Of a stretch of DNA of 64,000 nt, positions 37,969 to 47,701 are shown one piece after another (positions within the stretch are counted from its first letter, which is position 1; the number at the start of each line of letters is the position of its first letter). The notes beneath the pieces are model-generated. The model made no database searches, had not been told where the DNA came from, and worked only from the letters and a program-made list of their open reading frames with translations. The DNA comes from Bacteriovoracaceae bacterium (GTDB taxonomy: Bacteria; Bdellovibrionota; Bacteriovoracia; Bacteriovoracales; Bacteriovoracaceae): positions 124,001 to 188,000 of the forward strand of contig CANCFT010000003.1 in the NCBI GenBank assembly GCA_947377285.1, in the 5' to 3' direction. The position numbers were made by a program, and so were the translations under genes.

Positions 37969-39978
37969 CTAAGCAGCTATTTTCAAGCCACTATCTTTTA
38001 ACTTAAACTTCTTAACCATTGAATTTAAATTTTTACTGGTAATCGATAGGTCATTTGAGATTACAATATTTTCTTTTACTATGTCTGATGTATCTATAGC
38101 AGACTGATTAACCTTTTTAGATCCAGTTCCAATTAACTCGGCTTCTTTGGTAGAATAAGAAATGATTTCTACAAACTGATCAGTGGTTGCAAATTGCTCT
38201 TCTGTTGCACTTGCTACAACTCGAGATGCACTATTAATACTTTCCATTAACTCATTAACTTTTGTAATTGAACCTGATAACTCTTGAGAATTTGTTTTTA
38301 TGGTCATTACTTTTCCAGTAATTTCTTCTGCTGCATGTGCCGATTGTTTTGCGAGTTCTTTAACTTCATTTGCTACTACAGCAAATCCTTTTCCAGCTTC
38401 ACCTGCTCTCGCGGCTTCGATAGTAGCGTTTAAAGCAAGCAGATTTGTTTGTCTCGCTATGGCCGTTATGACAGTAATAAATTGAGTGATATCATTTGAA
38501 TTTTCCTCAAGTTTAATTCCAATTGTTTTTGCTTCTGAAACATATTTTACAGCATCTGCAGAAAATCGACTTGTTTCGCTTGCCTGTCTAGAGATCTCGC
38601 TTACTGCTTGTTTCAACTCACCAGTAGAATGGTTTAAATTTCTAATATTATTAATTACTTTTTGAGTTTGTTCGCTCATTTCTAATGAAGAATCATTAGT
38701 CTCATTAGCATTTTTCGCTAAAGTGTTGCATTTGTTGTTTAACTCAAAAGATTGAATGTCCAATGCTTTTGAATATTGATCAATATTTATAAAATCGTTT
38801 GATAAATGATTTAAAAATGAATCTAGGGCCATTGAAAGTTGGCCAATTGTATCTGAGCTTTCAATATTAATTAACTGAGTTAAATCTCCCTTCTCAGCAG
38901 CTCTAACTACAATTAGAATTTTATCAACTTTCATTTTTAAATCTTCAGCTGATCTTTTTTCATTTGATGCTAATTCTTCTGCTTTTCTTTTTTCTTCTGA
39001 GGCCATTACCATTGCTTCTTCTGCTTTAGCTTTTTCAATGTCTGCAAGTTTTTTTGCTTCCATTGCTTCACTCTTTTCTTTTTCAGCCATAAGAAGTGCT
39101 TTTTTAGTTTGCTCTTGAGATATCATCTCTCTTTCTTTTTGATTAGCAATTTCGCTCCATTCAATTTTATCTAATTTGAATGCATCATGGATGTATTCGA
39201 CTGTTGCATTAAATGAAGTTGCCAATTTTCCTACTTCATCTTTTGAGTCAATGTTTACTTTTGCAGTTAGGTCTCCGTCTTTTAATAGATTGGCAAATCG
39301 ACCAATCTCGCTAAATTGAAAATTAATATTACTAATAGATGAATGTAAAAAATAAATAACAAAACTACAAACGACGAAAGAAAATGCTAGAGACATTTTT
39401 AAAACTACCATTGATGTTGAGATAAATTTATCATTTTCATCAATGGCCTGATTCATTATCGTTAAATGTTCTAAAACAAAAGGTGCAAATTGTGTATCAA
39501 GCTCTTCTGCAGCTTTATCAAAATTACCCATAAAAGCGTTGCCGGCAGCAGGTCCGCCTTTAACGTATTGTTCAGACATTTGTTTTCCAACATTATAAAA
39601 ATTTTCAAATTTCTCTGAAAGAACTTTAACTCTATTGATATTTTTTAAATCATTTATAGATGAGTAATAATCAGAAAAAACTTTGAAATTTTTTCTTAAA
39701 TTTACAGCATATTCATCAGCTTTTTTAAGACCATCATCAAATCCAGGGGCACCTCTAGTTGCAGAAATATCGGTTAACCATTGTTGAACTTCGGCAGCAT
39801 CAAATTTCATATCGTTTGCGGCTTTAGCCAAGACCATGTCTGTATTTTTTATTTTTAGGCTCATGTTTTGTACATGAGAAATTTTGAAGGCTAAAAAAAC
39901 AGAACTAATGACTAAAACAGAAATTGGTATTAAAAACCCTAAAAGAATTTTTTGTTTAAATTGAATTTTAGGTAACAT
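37969..39978 (-). CDS. Methyl-accepting chemotaxis protein
   Basis: Transmembrane chemoreceptor, 669 aa. An N-terminal helix (about 9-31), a ~150-residue periplasmic sensor and a second helix (about 190-215) are followed by a HAMP domain. A long K/E/A-rich coiled coil (about 280-350) leads to a second HAMP-like unit ([20 protein letters not shown]). The signalling tip reads [20 protein letters not shown], then [18 protein letters not shown]. No C-terminal NWETF-type pentapeptide is present. I start at the ATG at 39978 because AGAGG lies just upstream; ATG 39990 lacks an RBS. Ligand unknown. Confidence 0.93.
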   Translation of the reverse strand: MLPKIQFKQKILLGFLIPISVLVISSVFLAFKISHVQNMSLKIKNTDMVLAKAANDMKFDAAEVQQWLTDISATRGAPGFDDGLKKADEYAVNLRKNFKVFSDYYSSINDLKNINRVKVLSEKFENFYNVGKQMSEQYVKGGPAAGNAFMGNFDKAAEELDTQFAPFVLEHLTIMNQAIDENDKFISTSMVVLKMSLAFSFVVCSFVIYFLHSSISNINFQFSEIGRFANLLKDGDLTAKVNIDSKDEVGKLATSFNATVEYIHDAFKLDKIEWSEIANQKEREMISQEQTKKALLMAEKEKSEAMEAKKLADIEKAKAEEAMVMASEEKRKAEELASNEKRSAEDLKMKVDKILIVVRAAEKGDLTQLINIESSDTIGQLSMALDSFLNHLSNDFINIDQYSKALDIQSFELNNKCNTLAKNANETNDSSLEMSEQTQKVINNIRNLNHSTGELKQAVSEISRQASETSRFSADAVKYVSEAKTIGIKLEENSNDITQFITVITAIARQTNLLALNATIEAARAGEAGKGFAVVANEVKELAKQSAHAAEEITGKVMTIKTNSQELSGSITKVNELMESINSASRVVASATEEQFATTDQFVEIISYSTKEAELIGTGSKKVNQSAIDTSDIVKENIVISNDLSITSKNLNSMVKKFKLKDSGLKIAA

Positions 39979-40107
39979 ATGGCCTCTCATTTTTTAGTCT
40001 ATGAGGTGTCTATCGGAAAAATTGAATTTAAATTTAGGTTTAAGACCTGATTGAGTAAATTAATTAGATATTGGCTTAAATATGATTAAAACATTTGAAA
40101 ATTAAAC

Positions 40108-40141
40108 AAAAAAAGGGCTATCTTTCGATAGCCCTTTTTTA
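40108..40141 (-). terminator. Intrinsic terminator after the RRM gene
   Basis: GGGCTATC-TTTC-GATAGCCC (40115-40122 with 40127-40134) flanked by A and T runs. On the minus strand it is followed by TTTTTTTGTTT and closes the RRM-protein transcript. Confidence 0.85.
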
Positions 40142-40169
40142 TTTAAACTAATTTTTAGTTGGTTTAGAC

Positions 40170-40502
40170 TTAGTAACGGTTTCTTCCGCCACCACCGCCG
40201 CCGCCGAATCCACCACGTGATCCGCCGCCAGATCCACCACGTGAATCATTTGGAGTCATTGGTTTTGCTTCAGAAACAGTCATTGCGCGACCATCGTAAT
40301 CTGTACCATTGAATTTGCTGATTGCTTCTTCAGCTTCTTCTTCTGATGACATTTCGATAAATCCGAAACCTTTTGATCTACCAGTATCACGGTCAGTGAT
40401 TACCTTTGCAGAATCAACAGTTCCCACTTCTGAGAATTTGTCTCTTAATAATTGATCATTAGCTGAGTACGGAAGATTTCCGACATAAAGTTTTCTACCC
40501 AT
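40170..40502 (-). CDS. Glycine-rich RRM RNA-binding protein
   Basis: Single RNA recognition motif of 110 aa with RNP2 LYVGNL (5-10) and RNP1 KGFGFIEM (44-51), including the aromatic residues that stack on RNA. After about residue 85 the tail is glycine/arginine-rich (RGGFGGGGGGGRNRY), as in cyanobacterial Rbp and plant cold-induced proteins. A very strong AAGGAGGT precedes the ATG and can pair with an upstream CTCCT. A DEAD-box helicase lies 121 bases upstream on the same strand, so a shared role in RNA remodelling is plausible. Confidence 0.93.
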   Translation of the reverse strand: MGRKLYVGNLPYSANDQLLRDKFSEVGTVDSAKVITDRDTGRSKGFGFIEMSSEEEAEEAISKFNGTDYDGRAMTVSEAKPMTPNDSRGGSGGGSRGGFGGGGGGGRNRY

Positions 40503-40507
40503 AATTA

Positions 40508-40540
40508 CCTCCTTAAGGCTGGGGCCGCTAAAGAGGAGAG
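40508..40540 (-). promoter_or_regulatory. Possible Shine-Dalgarno-sequestering hairpin in the RRM leader
   Basis: In the leader the ribosome-binding AGGAG (40509-40513) can pair with CTCCT 20 bases upstream in the transcript (40534-40538), with a further TTTAG/CTTAA match inside the loop. Such a fold could make translation temperature- or protein-dependent. The pairing is short and unproven. Confidence 0.3.
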
Positions 40541-40623
40541 CCGAACAAACTGACCACTAATCTTAAAGGCGACGTACATTTCAATTGCACCCTAACATTA
40601 TAATTTTAAAAATCCTAATCTTA

Positions 40624-41898
40624 TTAATTCTTTTTGAAATTATTACGCGGGCCACGTCGGAAAGAGTTATTTGGCCGGCCGCCTCTTCCATCTATCAAGG
40701 TCTTCGCCTTGCCCGCTGTCAAAAGTTTACTTTCAACGACAATTTGGGAGTGAAATGGTTGGTCTTCTATCAATTGAATGCGTTTACCGATAAGTTTTTC
40801 TATATCTTTAAGAAATATTTTCTCTTCTGAGTCGCAAAATGAAATTGCCACACCACTTGCTCCCGCCCTGGCAGTTCGACCTATGCGGTGGACATAACTT
40901 TCGCTTTCATTTGGTAGGTCGTAGTTAATTACGTGGCTAATATCGTCTATATCAATTCCACGAGCAGCGATATCTGTTGCAATAAGGACTCGAGTTTGAC
41001 CAGAGCGAAAATTTTCTAGCGCGCGTTGTCTCGCCGACTGAGACTTATTTCCGTGAATCGCTTCAGCAATGATGCCCCCCTTTTCAAGGTAGTCGACAAT
41101 TTTATTAGCGCCATGTTTAGTTCGAGAAAAAACAATAACGCGTTTTAATTTTTCATCCTGCAAAATATGTTTCAATAGTGGTCTTTTATTGTCTCGGTCA
41201 ACATACATAACAGACTGTGATATTAATTCAGCAGTTGAAGAAACTGGAGTCACTTCAACACGAAGTGGATTGACTAAAATTGAATTGGCTAATTTTTCAA
41301 TATCAGGAGGCATAGTTGCAGAGAAAAAGAGATTATGTCTTTTCGGTGGAAGTAACTTTAATACTTTTTTGATGTCATGGATAAAACCCATGTCTAACAT
41401 GCGATCTGCTTCATCTAAAACAAAAACCTCTAATCCAGATAGTTTGATAAAACCTTGTTCAATTAAATCCATCAATCGGCCTGGAGTTGCGACTAAGACG
41501 TCGACACCTTGTGAAAGTGATTTTACTTGAGGTGCTTGTCCAACTCCTCCGAAAACAACTGCAAATTTTAAATTCAAATTCTTGCCGTAAGTAATAAAGC
41601 TTTGATTAACTTGAATTGCCAATTCTCTAGTGGGAGTTAAGACTAATACGCGAGTATGTCTTGGAAGAGATTTTTTATGATTTTCTACAAGTCTATGTAA
41701 GATTGGTAATGCAAATGCAGCCGTTTTTCCAGTTCCAGTTTGAGCACAACCAAGCAAGTCTCTACCCTCGAGTAATGAAGGAATGGCTTCAGCTTGAATG
41801 GGAGTTGGGTGCGTATAGCCAGCTTCAGCAAGTGCAAGCTTTAGTGGTTCAATTAGTTTTAAGTCGGCAAATGAGACAGTTGATTTTATTGAGTTCAT
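40624..41898 (-). CDS. DEAD-box RNA helicase (RhlE-like)
   Basis: ATP-dependent RNA helicase, 424 aa. All core motifs are visible: Q-motif GYTHPTPIQAEAIP, Walker A AQTGTGKT (52-59), Ib PTRELA, DEAD box VLDEADRMLDMGF, SAT, and C-terminal ARGIDIDDISHVINYDLP and HRIGRTARAG. The tail is basic and ends RRGPRNNFKKN. The QxxR and DxGF forms fit the RhlE branch, linked in other bacteria to rRNA maturation and cold growth; that assignment is by resemblance. No terminator separates it from the RRM gene. Confidence 0.92.
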   Translation of the reverse strand: MNSIKSTVSFADLKLIEPLKLALAEAGYTHPTPIQAEAIPSLLEGRDLLGCAQTGTGKTAAFALPILHRLVENHKKSLPRHTRVLVLTPTRELAIQVNQSFITYGKNLNLKFAVVFGGVGQAPQVKSLSQGVDVLVATPGRLMDLIEQGFIKLSGLEVFVLDEADRMLDMGFIHDIKKVLKLLPPKRHNLFFSATMPPDIEKLANSILVNPLRVEVTPVSSTAELISQSVMYVDRDNKRPLLKHILQDEKLKRVIVFSRTKHGANKIVDYLEKGGIIAEAIHGNKSQSARQRALENFRSGQTRVLIATDIAARGIDIDDISHVINYDLPNESESYVHRIGRTARAGASGVAISFCDSEEKIFLKDIEKLIGKRIQLIEDQPFHSQIVVESKLLTAGKAKTLIDGRGGRPNNSFRRGPRNNFKKN

Positions 41899-41974
41899 AA
41901 ATAAGTAACCTTTGGATAAATTTTTTGGTCAAACTACAGTTTTTAAAGGCCACACGCAACAAGCATTTTAAGCA

Positions 41975-43852
41975 TCAGGGGTTTTCGTAAAAATATTTTA
42001 TATATTGATCAGTTTCAAGTTGAATTTCCAGTGTAAGGTCAGGTGCAAGAGTAAGACATTTGTCTCTAAAAACAGAAGCCGTTTCAAAAGGTTGTTTTTG
42101 AATACCCTCTTTTTTCATTCTCATTAAGAATTTTTGATATTTTAATTCATGTGGATTCATTTTTATTTTGCTTTGCCAGACAAATAAAAACCAAAAAAGG
42201 GGCATAGATCCAGATAGAGCAAATACAAAAAGCCAACCAAGTGAAATGGATTTTGGAAAAAATGCATTAAGAATTTGTTGCTGCTTTTCTTTGTCAAAAT
42301 TTAAAATATTTGTATTCAATTGATTTCCCAAAGAATCAATCCAAAATGAAAATCTATTTATCAATGGGAATCTCAATGATTCTTTTGGCAATTTTAAAAA
42401 ATAAAGATCTAAATAAGGTGAGATTTTATCATTGAATATGTTGGCGCCGAGTTCAATTCTATCGGGAGCAATAATGGCCGTTGGATCAAATCTAAACCAA
42501 CCAATTTTTTTTAAATAAACTTCAACCCAGACATGGCCATCAAGTTCTCTAACAGTAAGAGATTTATCAAATGGATTAAATTCTCCGCCTTGAAACCCAG
42601 AGACTATTCTTGCAGGAAGTCCAACAGAACGTGACATAAAGGCAAACGCACTTGCAAAGTGACTGCAATAACCACTTTTTCCATTGGCAATAAAGTCTTC
42701 AACGGAATTGTATATTGGTGGATTTAGACTATAGCGATAATTTTGTTTTTTAAAAAAAGAGATTACCAATTGAAATAATTGTTCGTCAGTTAAAAGTTTT
42801 GAGTTAACTTGATCCTTTAAAATTAAGTCTTGAACATTGACTTTTTGGCTTGATCTTAATCTCAATCCTTTCCTCAAAAGAGTTGGAGAAACATAAGTAG
42901 CAGTTTCTTTATAGCTAGTTGTGACGTCATAGTCGACAGCTGCGCGGGCAATGTTTTTTAGTCTAAAGCTGTTTTCACTATAATAATTATTCGAAAATGT
43001 ACTGTGTTCAATTTTTGAAATACCGTCTAAAACAGGAAGGAATTCATTGTAATCTTCCATTAAGTGAATACTATAACTTGTGGAAGGATTTGAAAGCTTT
43101 ATGGGTTCACTTCGCAAGTTAAAATAGCTCGAATGCCATTCGTCTTTGTAATATTCCCAAAGAACATTTTGTCTCCAGTAAATCATAGGAACTGGAAATA
43201 AATTAGGATTTAATCCGGTCACTTTGAAAACTATTTTTGTAGATAGATTGAGAGGCCCTAAGTTTTTAAATGAAATAACAGAACTAGCGCCAGAAAAGAG
43301 TAATTTGTTATTTGTTGCATTGACAAACCCCTGGGTGAAGCGCGGGAATGTATAAAAAAGAATTAATGATAATAGTAATGATGGTGCAATAAGTATCAGA
43401 AGACGTTTGGCGCTTAATAAACTTAAGTCGTAATTTCTAATTTTTAAAATAAAATAAAAAAAGATAATAATTTTAATGAGACCAAAAAAGAACGCAAGGA
43501 ATGTAGGATTTAATAGAAAAAGGCAACACTCTAAAAGTGCTAAAATAAGAAACATATTAAAGTGGTCATTTTCTGAATCCAACTCCCACAACTTAAGTGC
43601 AGAAAGGATCATGACAAGAGAGACACCTGCCTCAGTAACGAGAAAAGATTTAAACAATATTCTTAAGAGAGCCAATCCACAAAATAGAAAAATAACTTTA
43701 AAGAAAGTCCTGGCCTTGGAGTTGTTGATTATAAATGAAAAGATAATAACAACAAAAACATAACTAATTAAAGCAAGTGGCAAATCTTTAAACATAATTA
43801 AGGCATTTAAAATAACTAAAAAAACTGAAAGATTTTTAATGTTAATTTTCAT
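41975..43852 (-). CDS. TgpA-type membrane transglutaminase-like protein
   Basis: A 625-aa membrane protein. About six N-terminal helices (to residue ~175, DUF3488-like) anchor a periplasmic domain with a transglutaminase fold: cysteine in GKSGYCSHFASAFAFMSR, histidine in ELDGHVWVEVYL and aspartate in WFRFDPTA. A further helix (about 540-560) and a short cytoplasmic tail follow. In Pseudomonas the TgpA homologue is a transglutaminase; substrates in this group are unknown. It forms an operon with DUF58 and MoxR genes, a widespread trio; its start overlaps the DUF58 gene by 11 bases. Confidence 0.9.
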   Translation of the reverse strand: MKINIKNLSVFLVILNALIMFKDLPLALISYVFVVIIFSFIINNSKARTFFKVIFLFCGLALLRILFKSFLVTEAGVSLVMILSALKLWELDSENDHFNMFLILALLECCLFLLNPTFLAFFFGLIKIIIFFYFILKIRNYDLSLLSAKRLLILIAPSLLLSLILFYTFPRFTQGFVNATNNKLLFSGASSVISFKNLGPLNLSTKIVFKVTGLNPNLFPVPMIYWRQNVLWEYYKDEWHSSYFNLRSEPIKLSNPSTSYSIHLMEDYNEFLPVLDGISKIEHSTFSNNYYSENSFRLKNIARAAVDYDVTTSYKETATYVSPTLLRKGLRLRSSQKVNVQDLILKDQVNSKLLTDEQLFQLVISFFKKQNYRYSLNPPIYNSVEDFIANGKSGYCSHFASAFAFMSRSVGLPARIVSGFQGGEFNPFDKSLTVRELDGHVWVEVYLKKIGWFRFDPTAIIAPDRIELGANIFNDKISPYLDLYFLKLPKESLRFPLINRFSFWIDSLGNQLNTNILNFDKEKQQQILNAFFPKSISLGWLFVFALSGSMPLFWFLFVWQSKIKMNPHELKYQKFLMRMKKEGIQKQPFETASVFRDKCLTLAPDLTLEIQLETDQYIKYFYENP

Positions 43853-44777
43853 AGTTGGCCAAAAGAGTTAAGCACTTAAGTAGGTGCTGACTGCCATGAT
43901 TAGGTGGAAGGAAGATATTTCCAATAGAGAGGCCGTATTTAGTGTTTTGATATTGATGATAGATTATTGCAAATGTAAGTGAAGACAATTGATTTTCTAA
44001 TCCAAATTTTTCAATTGACTCAGGCCCTGATTGCAATGTCACAGGGGAATCGTCTGGAGTTAAAGCTTTTTTAGTATACCATCGAGACGTTTGAGCAAGC
44101 TTTTTCCAGTGCACGCGCTTTAGCGAATCACCCAGTTGGAAATTGTTTAATATAAAATCATCTCCCTCATAAAGTTTATCTTCTAAGTTTTCAAGGGTCG
44201 TGTGAATGTTTAAATCTTTTTTTTCCGGGAAAACGAGGATTTCTAAAGATGATTTAAAATAACTAAAACTTCTAAATAAATGAAAAGGAAAAAGTGTTTC
44301 TATACAAATCCTATTAAAAACCTCTACTCCTCGACGAGTACCTTTAGTTGGAATTTCAACTTTTAAAATACCTCCGAGGTTTTCGCTAAAGGAAAAATTA
44401 AAATCCTGATCGAGTATTTGAACTAATTTATTATTAATACGAAGTTTTAAAAAATGATGTCCAAATCTTGAATGAGTTTTAAAGTGAAGGGTGAGAACTC
44501 CTACTTCATTAACATGAACAGGGGTAAGTTTCGCTGAAACTAGAATTAATCCTTGTAAGTTGAAATGCGTATAATACATAGATCCAAGAAATAGGCAGAA
44601 GAGAATAAAATTAAAAAGCAAAACATAGTTGTTGGCATATACCAATCCGATTATCAAAAGAATCAAATTTAATATTAATAACTTCATACCATCAAAGGTG
44701 GGAATGATATAAGTCTGCTCAGTTTTACTGAGAGTCTCCATTTTAAAGAAAAATTTCTTTTTAAGGTTAGTCAACAT
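43842..44777 (-). CDS. DUF58 domain membrane protein
   Basis: A 311-aa protein with two close N-terminal helices (about 31-70) and a DUF58 (VWA-like) domain. The typical motif is GDSLKRVHWKKLAQTSRW, preceded by EGDDFILNNFQL (family form R.Y..GD..R.IHW). Members are usually encoded next to a MoxR ATPase and thought to be its clients. Overlaps its neighbours on both sides by 11 bases. Confidence 0.88.
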   Translation of the reverse strand: MLTNLKKKFFFKMETLSKTEQTYIIPTFDGMKLLILNLILLIIGLVYANNYVLLFNFILFCLFLGSMYYTHFNLQGLILVSAKLTPVHVNEVGVLTLHFKTHSRFGHHFLKLRINNKLVQILDQDFNFSFSENLGGILKVEIPTKGTRRGVEVFNRICIETLFPFHLFRSFSYFKSSLEILVFPEKKDLNIHTTLENLEDKLYEGDDFILNNFQLGDSLKRVHWKKLAQTSRWYTKKALTPDDSPVTLQSGPESIEKFGLENQLSSLTFAIIYHQYQNTKYGLSIGNIFLPPNHGSQHLLKCLTLLANYEN

Positions 44778-45681
44778 TAGTTATTTTTAGAAGTGACTTT
44801 GTAAGTTCCAAGTCTTCCTCATGGGTTTGAGTTTGGAAAGGTGCTAATCGATGCGAAATAACAGAAGGCAAGATGGTTTGAACATCGTCTGGAAGCACAA
44901 AATTTCTTCCTTCAATAAAAGCCCAGGTTTTTGCAGCCTTTATTATATCTCTGCCAGCTCTCGGGCTTAGACCTTGAAATGAATTTTGTATTCGTGAGTT
45001 TTCTAGAAGTGAAAGTACGTAGTCCAGAAGTTTTTCACTTACACTGATATTGTTGATTTCATTTTTTATTGATTTTAATTCATTTGTATTAATTGCCTGC
45101 TTTAATTCCAATAAATTATTTATATGCAGGCTTTCAGAGATTAATTTTTTTTCAAAAAGTTTATCTGGATAACCAATTTTGATTTTCATCATGAATCGAT
45201 CTAGTTGAGATTCAGGTAATGGATTAGTTCCAATTTGAGAACGTGGGTTTTGAGTAGCAAGTACAAAAAAGGGTGTTGGCAAAATTAATGTTTTACCATC
45301 TAGCGTAACCTGTTGCTCTTCCATTGCCTCTAAAAGTGCACTTTGCGTTTTGGGAGTTCCGCGATTAAGTTCATCTGCTAAAATAAATTGATTAAAAATG
45401 GGGCCAGGAATTAAATTAAATTGAGAATTTTTGGGATCATAAATTTGTAATCCCAGAAGGTCAGAGGGCATTAGGTCGTTTGTAAATTGAATTCGAGAAA
45501 AACTCAAATCCAATAATTTTGCCATAGTTTTCGCAAATGTAGTTTTTCCAACACCTGGGACATCTTCAATTAAAAGATGTCCCTCAGAAAGAAAGCAGCA
45601 TAAAGCTAATTTTAATTCATTTTTTTTTCCAAGTACTGACGTTTGAGCGGATTCAATAAAGTTGTTGATGATAGGATTCAT
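44767..45681 (-). CDS. MoxR-family AAA+ ATPase
   Basis: Chaperone-like AAA+ ATPase of 304 aa. Walker A GVGKTTFAKTMAK, Walker B FILADELNRGTPKTQSALLE, sensor 1 PFFVLATQNPRSQIG and SPRAGRDIIKAAK (sensor 2 region) are all present. I start at the ATG at 45681 (MNPIINNFIESAQ); an ATG at 45762 would run into the start region of the divergent permease. MoxR proteins activate partners with VWA-like domains, here the DUF58 protein. Confidence 0.92.
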   Translation of the reverse strand: MNPIINNFIESAQTSVLGKKNELKLALCCFLSEGHLLIEDVPGVGKTTFAKTMAKLLDLSFSRIQFTNDLMPSDLLGLQIYDPKNSQFNLIPGPIFNQFILADELNRGTPKTQSALLEAMEEQQVTLDGKTLILPTPFFVLATQNPRSQIGTNPLPESQLDRFMMKIKIGYPDKLFEKKLISESLHINNLLELKQAINTNELKSIKNEINNISVSEKLLDYVLSLLENSRIQNSFQGLSPRAGRDIIKAAKTWAFIEGRNFVLPDDVQTILPSVISHRLAPFQTQTHEEDLELTKSLLKITNVD

Positions 45682-45753
45682 AGCATTCTCAATTTTGTGG
45701 TGTTTCTCTAATGCTAATTGAAAAAGAAAAATAATCAATGTAGCGTCAGATAC

Positions 45754-46488
45754 ATGAATCATTTTGTCTTAAGTTTAATGGGTTTTCTTACTGGACTGGT
45801 CGACTCCATTGTTGGAGGGGGCGGTCTAATCTCGCTTCCGACTCTTTCAATTGCCTTAGCACCTGGGCCAGAAGCAATTGGTACGAATAAAATTGTTGGA
45901 TCTACAGGGGCATTCATTGCTCTATTGGTTTATGCTCGAAATGGTCACCTGAAATGGAAGGAGGGTTTAGCCTTTTGTCTAGTGTGTGCAGTAGGATCGT
46001 TTTTTGGTAGTTCAAGTGCACCTTATGTTTCAAAAGAATTTTTTCGTTATTTACTCCTGATAATGTGCCCAGTTATTTTATATATTGTTTGGAATCGAGA
46101 TCAGTTTTTTAAAGAAAGAGAAAATTTTGTGAAACCACATTATTCTCTTTTTTTTCTCTCTGCTTTTGCTAGTGGGTTTTATGACGGATTTTTTGGACCA
46201 GGTGGAGGAACATTCATGTTTCTTGGTCTATTTTTAGGTACGGGCTATCCTCTATTGGCTTCAATTGCCATTTCTAAAATGGCCAATACTTTTTCTGCAA
46301 CAACGGCGCTTATAACTTATGCCCATAATGGATATGTTCATTGGAGAGAAGGTTTGATTATGGCCACTGGAATGGTTGTTGGGGCTTATCTTGGAGCAAC
46401 GTACGCTACTAAGAATATCACAAAAATAATCAGGCCAATGCTCACACTTGTTGTCGTTTTACTTATGATTAAGTTAATTTGGTTTTAA
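45754..46488 (+). CDS. TauE/SafE-family permease (DUF81)
   Basis: Membrane protein of 244 aa with about seven or eight helices arranged as two related halves. Each half has the glycine motif of the family: LTGLVDSIVGGGGLISLPTL near the N-terminus and YDGFFGPGGGTFMF in the middle. These are putative exporters or importers of sulfonates, sulfite or other anions; the substrate cannot be told here. I use the ATG at 45754, because upstream TTG 45718 falls in the divergent intergenic region. Confidence 0.88.
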   Translation: MNHFVLSLMGFLTGLVDSIVGGGGLISLPTLSIALAPGPEAIGTNKIVGSTGAFIALLVYARNGHLKWKEGLAFCLVCAVGSFFGSSSAPYVSKEFFRYLLLIMCPVILYIVWNRDQFFKERENFVKPHYSLFFLSAFASGFYDGFFGPGGGTFMFLGLFLGTGYPLLASIAISKMANTFSATTALITYAHNGYVHWREGLIMATGMVVGAYLGATYATKNITKIIRPMLTLVVVLLMIKLIWF

Positions 46489-46489
46489 G

Positions 46490-46532
46490 AAAATAAAAAA
46501 CCCAAATACTTTGTTTTACGAAAGCATTTGGG
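46490..46532 (-). terminator. Terminator after pstS
   Basis: CCCAAAT (46501-46507) pairs with ATTTGGG (46526-46532), extended by CTTT/AAAG after one mismatch. On the minus strand the hairpin is followed by TTTTTTATTTTC. It lies between convergent genes and may also act on the permease transcript. Confidence 0.7.
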
Positions 46533-46567
46533 TCCTTCAAGGTTTGAGAAAATTTATTCTCAAATAT

Positions 46568-47560
46568 TTATTTAATTGTCTTAACTAAGTCAGCTGCCAT
46601 TTTTGCTGGTAATGGAGCATAGTGAAGTTCAGCAGCAAATTTTTGCCCATCTTTCAAAGCCCATCCTAAAAATGCTCTTACTTCTTTTAATGGAGCAGAT
46701 GCTGCATTTTCTGGAAGTAAAATCCATGTGAATGAAGAAATTGGATAAACTCCTTTTCCTTCAGCATTGATAACAGAAATTCTTAAATCGCCACTTACAT
46801 CTTTAACAGCAGATGCTGCTTTAGAAATTGATTCAACTGAAGCTGCTACGAACTCACCTTTTTTATTTTTAATTGAAGCAGTAGCAAGCTTGCTGTTGAT
46901 TGCGTATGCAAGTTCAACGTATCCTACAGCACCGTCAGTTTGAGCGATCATTGCAGTAACACCTTCGTTACCTTTAGCGCCAATTCCTGCAGGCCAGTTA
47001 ATATTTTTTCCAGCACCAACTTTATCTTTCCAATCTTTAGAAACGTCAGCTAAAAAAGTTGAGAAAACAGCAGTTGTTCCTGAACCATCTGATCTTCTTA
47101 CAACTAAAATATCTGTAGCTGGAAGTTTAGCTTTTGGGTTTAGTTTTGCAATTGTAGCATCATTCCACTTTGTGACTTTACCAAGAAAAATATTTGATAA
47201 AGTTTCACCATCTAACTTCAAGCCAGCTTCAATTCCTTTAACATTATAAGCAACAGTTACTGCACCTAAAACAGTTGGGATATGACGAATTGGAGTTTTT
47301 GCAGATTTTAATTCTTCATCACTCATAGGAGCATCAGTTGCTCCGAAGTCTACGGTTTGAGCGAGAACTTGTTTAATTCCTCCGCCACTTCCGATTGATT
47401 GATAGTTAAATTCGACATCTGTGTGAGTTTTTTGATATTCCGCGAACCATTTTGAATAAATAGGATAAGGAAATGTAGCACCTGCTCCATTAATCTTTTG
47501 AGCAGCAAAAAGGCTAAGAGACATAGACAAAAGAAGAAACAACAATAATTTTTTTAACAC
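46568..47560 (-). CDS. pstS: Phosphate ABC transporter substrate-binding protein PstS
   Basis: Periplasmic phosphate-binding protein, 330 aa, with a signal peptide (about 1-19, ...SLFA-AQ). Phosphate-contact motifs: NGAGATFPYPIYSKWF, IGSGGGIKQVL, DFGATDAPM, and RRSDGSGTTAVFSTFL. The permease and ATPase genes pstC, pstA and pstB are not adjacent. A possible Pho box lies upstream and an outer-membrane porin is encoded just behind it on the same strand. Confidence 0.96.
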   Translation of the reverse strand: MLKKLLLFLLLSMSLSLFAAQKINGAGATFPYPIYSKWFAEYQKTHTDVEFNYQSIGSGGGIKQVLAQTVDFGATDAPMSDEELKSAKTPIRHIPTVLGAVTVAYNVKGIEAGLKLDGETLSNIFLGKVTKWNDATIAKLNPKAKLPATDILVVRRSDGSGTTAVFSTFLADVSKDWKDKVGAGKNINWPAGIGAKGNEGVTAMIAQTDGAVGYVELAYAINSKLATASIKNKKGEFVAASVESISKAASAVKDVSGDLRISVINAEGKGVYPISSFTWILLPENAASAPLKEVRAFLGWALKDGQKFAAELHYAPLPAKMAADLVKTIK

Positions 47561-47625
47561 GTAAAACCTCTCTGAGTTCGTGGGTGGTATTGCGGTGATC
47601 TTATGAAAATAAGTATTAAAAGTAT

Positions 47626-47643
47626 CGTTAGGATTTTGTTAGG
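47626..47643 (-). promoter_or_regulatory. Candidate Pho box upstream of pstS
   Basis: On the minus strand CCTAAC is repeated with an 11-base period (47638-47643 and 47627-47632), matching the CTNNCA-like double-repeat spacing of PhoB sites, 67-83 bases before the pstS start. Confidence 0.35.
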
Positions 47644-47649
47644 AAGCCC

Positions 47650-47679
47650 AAAAAAAAGGGCCCGAAGGCCCTCTTTTAT
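47650..47679 (-). terminator. Intrinsic terminator after the porin gene
   Basis: GGGCC-CGAA-GGCCC (47658-47662 with 47667-47671). On the minus strand the loop reads TTCG and eight T follow, a textbook terminator separating the porin gene from pstS. Confidence 0.9.
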
Positions 47680-47701
47680 TGAACAATAATTTTTTAAAAA
47701 A

